Shown here one piece after another: positions 7,887 to 15,810 of a stretch of DNA of 21,834 bases (position 1 is the stretch's first letter; each line of letters begins with the position of its first letter). Source of the DNA: Burkholderia sp. (lineage in GTDB: Bacteria; Pseudomonadota; Gammaproteobacteria; Burkholderiales; Burkholderiaceae); assembly GCA_028292565.1 (NCBI GenBank), contig JAQGMD010000037.1, positions 1 through 21,834 on the forward strand. The letters run 5' to 3'. The translations under genes and the position numbers were made by a program. Below the pieces are notes generated by a model. That model was not told the origin of the DNA, did no database searches, and worked only from the letters and a program-made list of their open reading frames with translations.

Positions 7887-8093
7887 ATGAGTGACAGCAG
7901 GCAAGAGACGCAGATGATGGCAAAGGCATATGAGGACAAACTGGGCGACGCCCTGGAGAAGTTGATGGGCGACGGCGTACAAGAGCTCGACGGACTTGCG
8001 GCCGGTTTGAATTCATTGGATGTCCGCCCGCTATCGGGCGGAGCGTGGACGCCGCAGTCACTGGCCGTGGAACTGAAGAAGCTAGGAACATGA
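7887..8093 (+). CDS. Small acidic helical protein encoded upstream of the Rieske oxygenase
   Basis: This is a 68-residue protein with no signal peptide and no cysteine. It begins at the third of three consecutive ATGs, chosen by the spacing to AAGGAGG. Its centre (YEDKLGDALEKLMGDGVQEL, then DGLAAGLNSL) looks like two or three amphipathic helices, and it ends in GGAWTPQSLAVELKKLG, which resembles the recognition part of a small helix-turn-helix. From memory, short proteins of this pattern, annotated as recombinase-like helix-turn-helix proteins, occur beside Rieske oxygenase genes in Burkholderiales; I could not check this. A DNA-binding or oxygenase-accessory role are both possible. The strong ribosome site and the coding-like third-position GC suggest a real gene. 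Function unknown. Confidence 0.72.
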   Translation: MSDSRQETQMMAKAYEDKLGDALEKLMGDGVQELDGLAAGLNSLDVRPLSGGAWTPQSLAVELKKLGT

Positions 8094-8225
8094 CAAGAAG
8101 TAGTCGCAGGTGGGGCTGGGGGAACGAATCACTGCATTGAATTGGACCAGAGTGTCTCTTGCATGCTGCGTTGCTGGGGCGGTCAATCTGCTTGGTAGAG
8201 GTTAAGAAAAAATAGGAGGCGAATA

Positions 8226-9281
8226 ATGAATCTGCTTTGGAAGAAACCGGTGTCAACTGAAGACATTTGGAGCACCGGGATACTGAATCAATGGTACCTG
8301 GTGTGCCGGTCGGAAGATGTCGGGACCACGCCGGTCGGGCTGACCAGGCTTAACAGAAAAATTGCATTGTGGCGTGATGGGTCCGGAACAGTGCATGCAA
8401 TCGACGACTTTTGTCCCCATCGCGGTGCCCCGATGTCGAAAGGCGTCGTTGTGGAAAACGGGCTCGCTTGCAAGTATCACGGCGTGGTCGTGAATGGGCA
8501 GGGCGTGGTGCAGGTGGTGCCGCCAGTGCACGACTGTCCGATGGTGCGCCAAAAGAAAAATATCGGTTACCCGGTTCAGGAGAAGTTTGGTGCGATCTGG
8601 CTTTACTTCTCGGACGGAATCGACGATAAGGTTCCTGAAATGGAACTCCCGCCGCAAATGACCTCGCCGGAATGGTCTGGCTTCCTGTTCACGCAGGTGT
8701 GGAACTGCAATTATCGCGTGGCGCTGGATAATCGGCTTGATCCTATCCATGGCAGCTATCTGCACATGGACACATTTACTCTCGTATATGGGACGAAGCA
8801 GAGTTTGATTGAACTGGAGACCACCGAGCGTGGCTTCATCATCCAGCGTGACAATCAGAGGGGCGTCAACATCGACCGCACAGAGGTCGTGTACAAGCCG
8901 GGGAGCAACTACTGGGTCGCCACCGAGATTCCCTATCCGAAGTCGGCCGGTGGAAACTTTTTCCGGATCATGGCCTATCCGACGCCGATCGACGCGGAGC
9001 GAACCTATGTCTGGTTTTACCGATATCAGCGCTCCGATGGATGGCGCCGCGACCTGTGGCGGTTCCTCTATAAGAATCGTCTCGACGCTCGCCATAACTA
9101 TGTGGCTGGTCAGGATCGCGACATGCTCGAGGCAATACCGAAGGATGCACGAGAGCGGGAGCAGCTTATACAGACCGATATCGGCGTCGCCCGCATCCGC
9201 CGCATGCAGAAGCTCGAAGCAGAGGCACAGGCCAACCGCATCAACGAGCATTTCAAATTAAATAGAGCCGCTCAGGGATAG
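8226..9281 (+). CDS. Rieske non-haem iron oxygenase, alpha subunit (VanA/phthalate-dioxygenase-like)
   Basis: This is the terminal oxygenase component. It takes electrons from a reductase and uses O2 to hydroxylate, dihydroxylate or O-demethylate an aromatic or related substrate in the cytoplasm. It has 351 residues, the size of single-subunit class IA enzymes. The Rieske cluster ligands are C63-x-H65 and C82-x2-H85. The mononuclear iron site shows D172-P-I-H175-G-S-Y-L-H180, with D172 the likely bridge to the neighbouring Rieske centre, and a late acidic QDRDMLE segment that could supply the third iron ligand. AGGAGG (8214-8219) lies 6 nt before the ATG. The 132 bp upstream contain no promoter I would trust. 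No beta subunit or separate ferredoxin is present. The VanB-type reductase at 19309-20325 is the obvious partner. Sequence alone cannot separate ring hydroxylation from demethylation. Confidence 0.93.
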   Translation: MNLLWKKPVSTEDIWSTGILNQWYLVCRSEDVGTTPVGLTRLNRKIALWRDGSGTVHAIDDFCPHRGAPMSKGVVVENGLACKYHGVVVNGQGVVQVVPPVHDCPMVRQKKNIGYPVQEKFGAIWLYFSDGIDDKVPEMELPPQMTSPEWSGFLFTQVWNCNYRVALDNRLDPIHGSYLHMDTFTLVYGTKQSLIELETTERGFIIQRDNQRGVNIDRTEVVYKPGSNYWVATEIPYPKSAGGNFFRIMAYPTPIDAERTYVWFYRYQRSDGWRRDLWRFLYKNRLDARHNYVAGQDRDMLEAIPKDAREREQLIQTDIGVARIRRMQKLEAEAQANRINEHFKLNRAAQG

Positions 9282-9283
9282 CC

Positions 9284-10165
9284 ATGCCAGCGTCAAGTCG
9301 TGAAGTGGTAGTTCGTGGTGCCGGAACCGTCCTGCTCGTGGGGGCGGGGCGTATCGGGTATCTGATAGCGCGGCGCCTGGTAGCGCAGGGAATCGATCTG
9401 CACGTGTTTGATCTCGAGCGGACGGCCATAGAAAAATGCGTCGCTGCAGGCGCCGTGGCCGCAGACTACGAGAGCGTGAAGTCGCTCGACTACGGCAAGG
9501 TACTGCTTTGCCTGCCGGACCCGGCAGCAGTACGTTCGTTTATTGATCTCTGGCTTTCGATGCCGTCGCGGCGGCGAACGATCATCGCTGACTTGACCAC
9601 TGTGGCGCCGAGTTTCGCCCGCCGCGCGTCTGCAGAGCTTGAGGCGGTGTGCATCAGTTACCTCGACGCCCCGGTGAGCGGGGGCGAGCGTGGCGCCGAA
9701 TCCGGCGCACTGACCGTCATGGTCGGCGGGGAGGTCGCCGACTACGAACGAGTCGCACCGTTGTTGCGACACATTGGCAACCATGTGCGCCACGTAGGGC
9801 CGGCAGGTTCGGGCAGCCTGATGAAAGCTATCAACCAGTATGTCTACCTTTCCTACAACTACATGTTTGCGCAAGGCGTGCGCATGGTGCGCGAAGCAGG
9901 TTTACCCGAGGACATCGGGCTGGAGATTTTGCAGCACGGCGCTGCAGGTCATCCTTTGATCAACGATCGCATTCCGACGGTTTTCGGGAGCGAATTCCGA
10001 AATGGATTCCTGTTGAAGCGATGTCTGAAGGATCTGGAGTTTCTCGAGTTGGAAAATCACTGCGATTCAGACGCCATGGCTGTTTACAAACTGGTACGCG
10101 AGAACATTCGGCGTGCAGTTGCCGAGGGCAAGGGCGACCTGGACATCCTTGCGTTGATGCAGTGA
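9284..10165 (+). CDS. NAD(P)-dependent oxidoreductase, 3-hydroxyisobutyrate dehydrogenase family
   Basis: This is a 293-residue beta-hydroxyacid dehydrogenase. The family interconverts hydroxy acids and semialdehydes or oxo acids using NAD(P). The dinucleotide fold shows GAGRIG at 20-25, followed about 20 residues later by an acidic end (FDLE) that suggests NAD. The substrate-binding signature DAPVSGG is at 128-134. The catalytic lysine motif is K181-x2-N184 in GSGSLMKAINQ. The N-terminus carries about 11 residues more than usual before the first strand. The ATG is 2 bp after the oxygenase stop, with CAGGGA 5 nt upstream, so it is surely coexpressed with the Rieske gene. It could oxidise an oxygenase product or reduce a semialdehyde formed later. 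I cannot choose between the two. Confidence 0.88.
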   Translation: MPASSREVVVRGAGTVLLVGAGRIGYLIARRLVAQGIDLHVFDLERTAIEKCVAAGAVAADYESVKSLDYGKVLLCLPDPAAVRSFIDLWLSMPSRRRTIIADLTTVAPSFARRASAELEAVCISYLDAPVSGGERGAESGALTVMVGGEVADYERVAPLLRHIGNHVRHVGPAGSGSLMKAINQYVYLSYNYMFAQGVRMVREAGLPEDIGLEILQHGAAGHPLINDRIPTVFGSEFRNGFLLKRCLKDLEFLELENHCDSDAMAVYKLVRENIRRAVAEGKGDLDILALMQ

Positions 10166-10239
10166 TGGGAGAACGTATATCACGGCGACTTTTGCCACCA
10201 GAGCAGCCTTGTCATCTAAATCTCTAGGAGAACCAGAAA

Positions 10240-10779
10240 ATGAGCAATATGACTGAACAGCAACAACTGACCCCGAGCTGGGGGCAGCCCGAGGGCGCTA
10301 GTTTCGAGAAATGGATGGAATCGCGCGTCGCGCGCTTCTCTACCCGGCGTTACGACTTCGATGCGTTGAAGTTCCAGGCCGACTTCGATCCGAAATACCG
10401 CCGTGGGCAGATGCGCTATATGGGCACTGGCGGCACGGGCGTGGCAGCCGACGTCAATACGGTACCGGCCGAGCATTTCACCTTTTCAACCATGCTCATT
10501 CCGGCTGGCCACGAAGGCCCGTCACACTTGCACGTAGATGTAGAAGAGGTGTTTTTTATCCTGCGTGGCAAGGTCAAGCTGATTCTGGAAAGAGACGGCG
10601 AGCGCTACGAGACCATCTTGACCGAACGCGACCTGGTGTCGGTGCCGCCCGGGGTCTACCGCGAAGAAATAAACATCGGTGACGAAGACGCATTGATGTG
10701 CGTCATGCTGGGCGCGAAGAAGCCTGTCACGCCGACGTACCCGCCCGAACACCCGCTGACCAAGGTGAAGCGGGGCTGA
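10240..10779 (+). CDS. Single-domain cupin protein with an altered metal site
   Basis: This is a 179-residue cytoplasmic protein with a cupin beta-barrel at about 80-160. Cupin motif 1 is complete: G90, H96-x-H98, E103, G110. In motif 2 (P136, G138, N145) the usual fourth metal ligand, histidine, is arginine (R141). The barrel may therefore bind metal with three ligands, or may be a sensor or lyase without classical dioxygenase chemistry. About 75 residues rich in Arg and Asp precede the barrel and match nothing I recognise. AGGAG (10226-10230) lies 9 nt upstream. The 74-bp gap to the preceding gene holds nothing recognisable. The hydrolase follows after 10 bp. A ring-cleavage or hydroxy-acid processing role is plausible but unproven. 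Confidence 0.85.
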   Translation: MSNMTEQQQLTPSWGQPEGASFEKWMESRVARFSTRRYDFDALKFQADFDPKYRRGQMRYMGTGGTGVAADVNTVPAEHFTFSTMLIPAGHEGPSHLHVDVEEVFFILRGKVKLILERDGERYETILTERDLVSVPPGVYREEINIGDEDALMCVMLGAKKPVTPTYPPEHPLTKVKRG

Positions 10780-10789
10780 GGCGGACACC

Positions 10790-11671
10790 ATGACGACATC
10801 GTCCACGCTTCCGACGGCCTGTGCTCTGGACCTGCTCGAGAGCCGTTTCCCGCAATCGATCATCACGTTGGCTTCCGATGCGCGCGTAGCCGTCCGCACC
10901 TGCGGTGAAGGCCCCGCCATCGTGCTGCTGCATGGTATCGGTTCGAGTGCTGCATCATGGCTACACTGCGCATTGGAACTAGGCAAAGTCGGGCGGGTGG
11001 TGGCATGGGATGCGCCGGGGTACGGAGAGTCGACGCCGCTTGATGGCACTACACCGAATGCCAGCGATTACGCTGAGCGTTTACACCAGCTGCTACAGGC
11101 GATCGGCATCACGTCTTGCGTGCTCGTTGGCCATTCGCTGGGCGCGCTTATGGCTTGCGCCTTTGCGCATGGGCGGGGATTGGCCTGCGTACAACGTGTC
11201 CTATTGTTTAGCCCGGCGCGCGGCTATGGCGCACCGCTAAACGCTGCCATGCGGGATAAGGTGCATAGCGAACGCTTGCAAGCGTTGCGGACGATTGGCG
11301 TGCAGGGCATGGCGGAGAAGAGCCCGGCGCGGATGCTGACGCCGCAAGCGGACGAAGCTGCCCGAACCTGGGTGCGCTGGAATACGTTGCGCCTTAATCC
11401 GGAGGGCTATGCGCAGGCTGTGGAGATGTTGTGCGCAGAAGACCTGGCCCGCTACATCAATTTGCGCATGCCCGTCGAAGTGCACTGCGGTGACAGTGAT
11501 CTGGTCACGCCTCCGGAAAACTGTCTTGGCGTGGCGGAAGCCTTTTGTGCCCATTTTTCAATGGTCGCCTGCGCAGGGCACGCAGTGTACATTGAACAAC
11601 CTGGTGCAGTGGCCAGTTTGATTGCGCACGCAACAAATCTGACTTTTTTTGGAGTTTCGAATCGTGAATGA
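10790..11671 (+). CDS. Alpha/beta hydrolase
   Basis: This is a 293-residue hydrolase of the alpha/beta fold. The oxyanion motif HGIGSS is at 48-53, the nucleophile elbow is G-H-S116-L-G, and the likely acid and histidine are D237 (in GDSDLVTPP) and H264 (in CAGHAVYIEQP). All three catalytic residues are therefore present. There is no signal peptide. In clusters with extradiol enzymes such proteins often hydrolyse meta-cleavage products or lactones. The elbow here is GHSLG, not the GNSMGG common in true meta-cleavage product hydrolases, so an enol-lactone, ester or thioester substrate is just as likely. The gene starts 10 bp after the cupin gene and its end overlaps the regulator gene by 8 bp. 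The ribosome site is weak (GAGGCGG). Confidence 0.9.
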   Translation: MTTSSTLPTACALDLLESRFPQSIITLASDARVAVRTCGEGPAIVLLHGIGSSAASWLHCALELGKVGRVVAWDAPGYGESTPLDGTTPNASDYAERLHQLLQAIGITSCVLVGHSLGALMACAFAHGRGLACVQRVLLFSPARGYGAPLNAAMRDKVHSERLQALRTIGVQGMAEKSPARMLTPQADEAARTWVRWNTLRLNPEGYAQAVEMLCAEDLARYINLRMPVEVHCGDSDLVTPPENCLGVAEAFCAHFSMVACAGHAVYIEQPGAVASLIAHATNLTFFGVSNRE

Positions 11672-12497
11672 TCTTCCCACTGACGACGCGCAGGAGAGGT
11701 ATATCGTCCCAGGACTTGAGCGGGGTCTGCGGCTAATGGGCGAATTCAGCCGCAAAACCCCCACTCTCGGCGCACCTGAACTGGCGCGACGACTGAATCT
11801 GCCGCGTACAACCGTGTTCCGGCTGCTCACCACACTGGAGAGCCTGGGCTTCGTCGAACGTACCGACAGTGGCGCGTATCGGCTCGGTATGGCGGTGCTG
11901 CGGCTGGGCTTTGAGTACCTTTCTTCACTTGAGCTGACTGAACTGGGCCAGCCGGTGTTGAAGCGCCTGTGTGACGAGATTCACTACCCTTGCAATCTGG
12001 TGGTGCGCGATGGGCGCCACATCGTCTACGTTGCCAAGGTTACCCCGCCCACGCCGTTTTCGAGCACGGTGCACGTGGGCACGCGACTGCCTGCGCATGC
12101 GACGGTACTCGGTCGCATCCTGCTGGAGGACCTGAGTTTGCCTGAGCTGCGCCAACTGTTTCCCGAGGAGCGTTTGGAGATTTATTCCAGCAGTACGCCG
12201 ACGACCCTGATCGAGTTATTCGACATGGTGCAAAGCGACCGTCAGCGCGGCTACGTGCTGGGCGAAGGATTCTTCGAGGCCAGTATCTCCACCATTGCCG
12301 CGCCGGTACGAGACCACAGCACACGCATCGTCGCAGCGCTTGGCGCGACCATACCGTCGTCTCATATCGACAGCAATCGTCTGGAGGAACTGGTGCAGCG
12401 CGTTCGCTCAGCCGCCGACGAACTGTCGAAACGGTTGAATTATTCACCCAATAGCGGCACCACCGACAAAGTGGTGACGACGTTACGTTCACGATAA
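11664..12497 (+). CDS. IclR-family transcriptional regulator
   Basis: This regulator has 277 residues from the GTG at 11664, which is preceded by TTGGAG and overlaps the hydrolase stop. A TTG at 11649 would add five residues but leaves no room for that site. The N-terminal winged helix-turn-helix is at about 14-75: it begins VPGLERGL, as most IclR proteins do, and contains LARRLNLPRTTVFRLLTTLE and GFVERT...YRLG. The C-terminal effector domain at about 85-250 includes LGRILL, GYVLGEG and ISTIAAPVRD. IclR proteins bind small aromatic or carboxylic effectors and act as activators or repressors. It is unusual that the gene lies inside the operon on the same strand as its presumed targets, not divergently at one end, so it is probably autoregulated with the pathway genes. 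Its operator was not identified. Confidence 0.93.
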   Translation: MNDLPTDDAQERYIVPGLERGLRLMGEFSRKTPTLGAPELARRLNLPRTTVFRLLTTLESLGFVERTDSGAYRLGMAVLRLGFEYLSSLELTELGQPVLKRLCDEIHYPCNLVVRDGRHIVYVAKVTPPTPFSSTVHVGTRLPAHATVLGRILLEDLSLPELRQLFPEERLEIYSSSTPTTLIELFDMVQSDRQRGYVLGEGFFEASISTIAAPVRDHSTRIVAALGATIPSSHIDSNRLEELVQRVRSAADELSKRLNYSPNSGTTDKVVTTLRSR

Positions 12498-12507
12498 ATC
12501 GCCACGA

Positions 12508-13305
12508 ATGAATCTGTTTAATTTAAATAACACGGTAGCTGTGGTCACCGGCGGATCGTCCGGCATCGGCCTTGCGACCGTCGACCTGTTGCTGCAAGCT
12601 GGCGCAGCGGTGAGCTTCTGCGGCCGTGACGAAGCACGCCTGCATCAGGCCGAAGCCGGCCTGCGTGAACGCTATCCTGATGCTCGCCTCTTTGCCCGTC
12701 CTTGTGATGTGCTCGACGTCGCTGCAGTAGAATGCTTCGCCGCCGAATCCGAAGCAGCGCTCGGCGCAGCCTCCATCCTGGTCAACAATGCCGGTCGTGG
12801 GCGCGTATCGACCTTTTCCGATACCAGCGACAGCGCCTGGACCGATGAGTTGCATCTCAAATTCTTCTCCGTGATCTACCCGACGCGCGCGTTTCTGCCG
12901 CAGATGGAAAAGCGATCCAACGCAGCTGTCGTGTGCGTTAACGCACTATTGGCGGCGCAACCGGAACCGCATATGGTCGCGACATCGGCGGCCCGCGCTG
13001 GAGTTCGCAACCTGGTGCGCTCGCTCGCGACGGAGTTCGCGCCCAAAGGCATTCGCGTCAATGGAATCCTGATTGGTCTGGTGGAATCAGGCCAGTGGCG
13101 GCGCCGATTCGAAGCACGCGAAGAGCGCGAACTCGATTGGGCCGCATGGACAGCGCGCCTCGCACAGCGGAAGCAGATTCAACTCGGCCGTCTCGGTCTC
13201 CCTGAAGAGGCTGCTCGTGCCATTTTCTTTCTCGCCACGCCGATGTCGTCGTACACGACCGGCAGCCATATTGACGTTTCCGGAGGCTTATCCCGTCATG
13301 CATAA
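12508..13305 (+). CDS. SDR-fold protein lacking the catalytic tetrad
   Basis: This is a 265-residue short-chain dehydrogenase/reductase-fold protein. The nucleotide site is intact: TGGSSGIG at 14-21, and NNAG at 93-96 after a C66-D67-V68 turn. R40 in CGRDE suggests NADP. The C-terminal GRLGLPEEAARAIFFLA and SGG segments are typical. The catalytic residues are not: the expected Tyr-x3-Lys is T159-x3-R163 (VATSAARAG), the expected Ser about 13 residues earlier is A146, and the Asn in helix alpha-4 is K118. Ordinary SDR redox chemistry is therefore doubtful; it could be a divergent enzyme, a lyase or isomerase, or a binding protein. No ribosome site is visible, so the gene probably relies on coupling to the regulator gene 10 bp upstream. 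Its end carries the ribosome site and start of the next gene. Confidence 0.88.
   Translation: MNLFNLNNTVAVVTGGSSGIGLATVDLLLQAGAAVSFCGRDEARLHQAEAGLRERYPDARLFARPCDVLDVAAVECFAAESEAALGAASILVNNAGRGRVSTFSDTSDSAWTDELHLKFFSVIYPTRAFLPQMEKRSNAAVVCVNALLAAQPEPHMVATSAARAGVRNLVRSLATEFAPKGIRVNGILIGLVESGQWRRRFEAREERELDWAAWTARLAQRKQIQLGRLGLPEEAARAIFFLATPMSSYTTGSHIDVSGGLSRHA
13282..13286 (+). promoter_or_regulatory. Shine-Dalgarno site for the ThDP enzyme, inside the SDR gene
   Basis: GGAGG within the last SDR codons (SGG) lies 11 nt before the ATG at 13298. This supports that start over any upstream one in the same frame, which would overlap far into the SDR gene. Confidence 0.6.
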
Positions 13306-14980
13306 ACAAAATCAAGTTACTGTGGGCACGGCCATCGCGGCATTCCTTGAACAGTGCGGTGTCAAGGCCGCATTCGGCGTCATCTCGATCCACAACATGC
13401 CGATCCTCGATGCGTTCGCCGAACGCGGCCAGATTCGCTTTGTGGCGGCGCGTGGCGAAGCGGGCGGCACCAGCATGGCTGACGCCTATGCCCGCACCAC
13501 CGGGAGCCTGGGCGTCTGTGTCACGAGCACCGGCACTGCGGCAGGCAATGCGGCCGGTGCGATGGTGGAAGCACTGACCGCCGGCACGCCGCTGCTACAC
13601 CTGACCGGGCAGATCGAAACCCGCTATCTTGACCAGAATCTCTCCTATATTCACGAGGCGCCGAATCAGCTGTCAATGTTGCAGGCCGTGTCCAAGGCGG
13701 CATACCGGGTCCGCAGCGCGGAGACGGCACTGAGCATGGTCAAGCTCGCCGTGCAGACTGCGCTCACCGCGCCGGCGGGACCGGTGAGTCTCGAAATTCC
13801 GATCGACATCCAGGCAAGCCTGATCCCAACCCCCCCCGATCTGAGACCCTTGCCTGTACCAGTGCAGGCACCGTCCGATTACGCGCTTGACGAATTGGCA
13901 AACAGGCTGAGCCAGGCCCGCCGCCCGCTGTTGTGGCTCGGTGGCGGCGCGCGCCGGGCAGGTGTTCAGGTAGAGCGACTCATGGCGCTCGGCATCGGCG
14001 TTGTTACGACCACTCAAGGCCGTGGCACCGTGCCCGAAGACGATGAGCGCTCGCTGGGCGCCTATAACCTGCAAAAGCCGATTGAGGCGTTCTACCAGAC
14101 CTGCGATGCGGTGGTGGTGGTCGGCTCACGCCTACGCGGCAATGAAACATTGAAGTACGAGCTGAAACTGCCGCGCCCGCTTTACCGAATCGATGTCGAC
14201 CCGGCGGCCGACGGGCGTTGCTATGCAAGCGACTACTTTGTCTGTGGCGATGCTGAGCTGGCCCTGAAAGGTCTGGCGGACCGCCTGGAAGGGCGGATGT
14301 CGGTCGATCCGAAGTTTCTGGACGACTTGCGCCGCGCCCGCGCATCTGCCGAAAAACAGCTATTGGACGGACTCGGGCCTTACAGCGAGTTAGTGACCCA
14401 GTTACAGAAGGCCGCCGGCCGCAGCTTCAACTGGGTACGTGACGTCACCGTGTCCAACAGCACCTGGGGCAACCGCCAATTGCGCATCTTCGATCCACGT
14501 GCCGGGGTACACGCGCTTGGCGGCGGCATAGGACTGGGCCTGGCCATGAGTATCGGCGCGGCGGTGGGCGCGGCCGAGAACGATTCCGGGAAAAAGACTC
14601 TCTGCTTGTCCGGCGATGGTGGCTTTATTCTCAATCTCGGCGAACTCGCTACCGCAGTCCAGGAAAAAGCCGATGTAGTGTTTGTCCTGATGAACGACAA
14701 GGGCTACGGCGTGATCAAGAATATCCAGGACGCACAGTATGGCGGCCGGCGCTGCTACGTCGATCTGCATACGCCGGACTACGCGCAATTGTGCGCGTCG
14801 GTGGGCTTGCGTCACAGCCGGGTCAGCAGCGTCGCCGACATGGCCGCTGGCATCCAGAAAGCGATCACGGCAAAGGGGCCGTTCCTGCTAGAGATCGACA
14901 TGCTGTCCATCGGTAGCTTTAAGACGGCATTTGCCGGCCCGCCGGTCAACACTGCCGTCCCAGCCGCGGCTGTGGCCTAA
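13298..14980 (+). CDS. Thiamine diphosphate-dependent enzyme (acetolactate synthase/2-oxoacid decarboxylase-like)
   Basis: This is a 560-residue protein with the usual three domains: Pyr (1-170), central (190-330) and PP (355-540). The catalytic glutamate that activates ThDP is E54 (ARGEAGG). The ThDP/Mg motif starts GDGG at 439-442 and ends N466-D-K-G-Y-G. The glutamate rules out a glyoxylate carboligase-like enzyme. The region AFGVISIHNMPILDAF corresponds to the GIPGVH-type loop of 2-oxo acid decarboxylases and synthase-like proteins. No regulatory subunit is nearby, which argues against biosynthetic acetolactate synthase. The start at 13298 overlaps the SDR stop by 8 bp. The aspartate-dehydrogenase-like gene follows after 12 bp. 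A non-oxidative 2-oxo acid decarboxylase feeding the nearby aldehyde dehydrogenase is my preferred reading (inference); a carboligase is the alternative. Confidence 0.88.
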   Translation: MHKQNQVTVGTAIAAFLEQCGVKAAFGVISIHNMPILDAFAERGQIRFVAARGEAGGTSMADAYARTTGSLGVCVTSTGTAAGNAAGAMVEALTAGTPLLHLTGQIETRYLDQNLSYIHEAPNQLSMLQAVSKAAYRVRSAETALSMVKLAVQTALTAPAGPVSLEIPIDIQASLIPTPPDLRPLPVPVQAPSDYALDELANRLSQARRPLLWLGGGARRAGVQVERLMALGIGVVTTTQGRGTVPEDDERSLGAYNLQKPIEAFYQTCDAVVVVGSRLRGNETLKYELKLPRPLYRIDVDPAADGRCYASDYFVCGDAELALKGLADRLEGRMSVDPKFLDDLRRARASAEKQLLDGLGPYSELVTQLQKAAGRSFNWVRDVTVSNSTWGNRQLRIFDPRAGVHALGGGIGLGLAMSIGAAVGAAENDSGKKTLCLSGDGGFILNLGELATAVQEKADVVFVLMNDKGYGVIKNIQDAQYGGRRCYVDLHTPDYAQLCASVGLRHSRVSSVADMAAGIQKAITAKGPFLLEIDMLSIGSFKTAFAGPPVNTAVPAAAVA

Positions 14981-14992
14981 AGGAGCAAGGTC

Positions 14993-15799
14993 ATGATGCA
15001 CATTGCAATGATCGGCTGCGGCGCGATTGGCGCCGGGGTGCTGGAACTACTGCAGAGCGACCCGGATCTCAATATTGACTGCGTGGTGGTCGATCCATCG
15101 GGGCGGGAGCGCGCCGAAACATTGCTAGCACGCTTGGCGCCTGGAGCCTGCGTGCGGGAATGCCTTGACGACGGCGGACCGCGTCCCGATCTGGTGGTCG
15201 AGTGTGCCGGGCACGGCGCGATCGAGGAACATGTGCTCCCGGCGCTACGAAGCGGCATTCCTTGCCTCGTTATGTCGGTCGGCGCGCTTGCTGAACCGGG
15301 TTTGGCCGAGCGGCTGGAGCAGGCAGCAAGAAGCGGCGGTACTCAGGTGCAACTGCTCCCCGGAGCCATCGGCGCCATCGATGCACTCGCCGCCGCGCGG
15401 CTCGGTGGACTCGACAGCGTCGTCTATACAGGTCGCAAGCCGCCGTTGGCATGGACCGGTACGCCGGCCGAGTTGGTGTGCGATCTCGAAAGCCTGGCCG
15501 AGCCCAAGCTCATATTCGATGGCAGTGCCGGAGAGGGAGCCCGGCTGTACCCGAAGAACGCCAACGTCGCTGCAACGCTGGCACTGGCCGGTCTCGGACT
15601 TGATCGGACCCGACTTAGGTTGTACGCAGATCCCGCCGTCACTGAAAACGTCCACCATGTGGAGGCCAGCGGCGCGTTTGGCAGCTTCGAGTTGACGATG
15701 CGCGGGAAGCCGTTGGCCTCCAACCCCAAAACCTCGGCGCTTACTGTTCTTAGCGTGGTGCGGGCGTTGGGTAATCGCGCGCATGCAATCTCGATCTGA
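14993..15799 (+). CDS. nadX: L-aspartate dehydrogenase-like protein (NadX/DUF108 family)
   Basis: This is a 268-residue NAD(P)-dependent amino acid dehydrogenase. The family oxidises L-aspartate to iminoaspartate/oxaloacetate, or aminates in reverse. Recognisable segments in order are GCGAIG near residue 8 (Rossmann loop), ECAGHGAIEEH, LLPGAIGAIDAL, YTGRKPP, LYPKNANVAATLALAGLG, N219-x-H221 in the catalytic region, and NPKTSALTVLSV at the end. These match the family along its length and nothing obvious is missing. AGGAG (14981-14985) lies 7 nt before the ATG; a second ATG at 14996 is also possible. No nadA or nadC is nearby, so a catabolic role together with the ThDP enzyme and aldehyde dehydrogenase is more likely than NAD synthesis. 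The true substrate could be an aspartate analogue. Confidence 0.88.
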   Translation: MMHIAMIGCGAIGAGVLELLQSDPDLNIDCVVVDPSGRERAETLLARLAPGACVRECLDDGGPRPDLVVECAGHGAIEEHVLPALRSGIPCLVMSVGALAEPGLAERLEQAARSGGTQVQLLPGAIGAIDALAAARLGGLDSVVYTGRKPPLAWTGTPAELVCDLESLAEPKLIFDGSAGEGARLYPKNANVAATLALAGLGLDRTRLRLYADPAVTENVHHVEASGAFGSFELTMRGKPLASNPKTSALTVLSVVRALGNRAHAISI

Positions 15800-15810
15800 C
15801 GGAGCTACAC

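Noticed and set aside
8094..8225. Possible promoter for the Rieske operon.
   Set aside because: TTGAAT and TTGGAC boxes occur near 8140, but no acceptable -10 element stands at a suitable distance, so no promoter is annotated.
13073..13297. Upstream extension of the ThDP enzyme frame.
   Set aside because: It overlaps the 3' end of the SDR gene, whose C-terminal motifs are clear; family N-terminal similarity begins at 13298.
13298..14980. Glyoxylate carboligase paired with the HIBADH-like enzyme as tartronate semialdehyde reductase.
   Set aside because: Glyoxylate carboligase lacks the catalytic glutamate, whereas E54 is present here, and the two genes are not adjacent.
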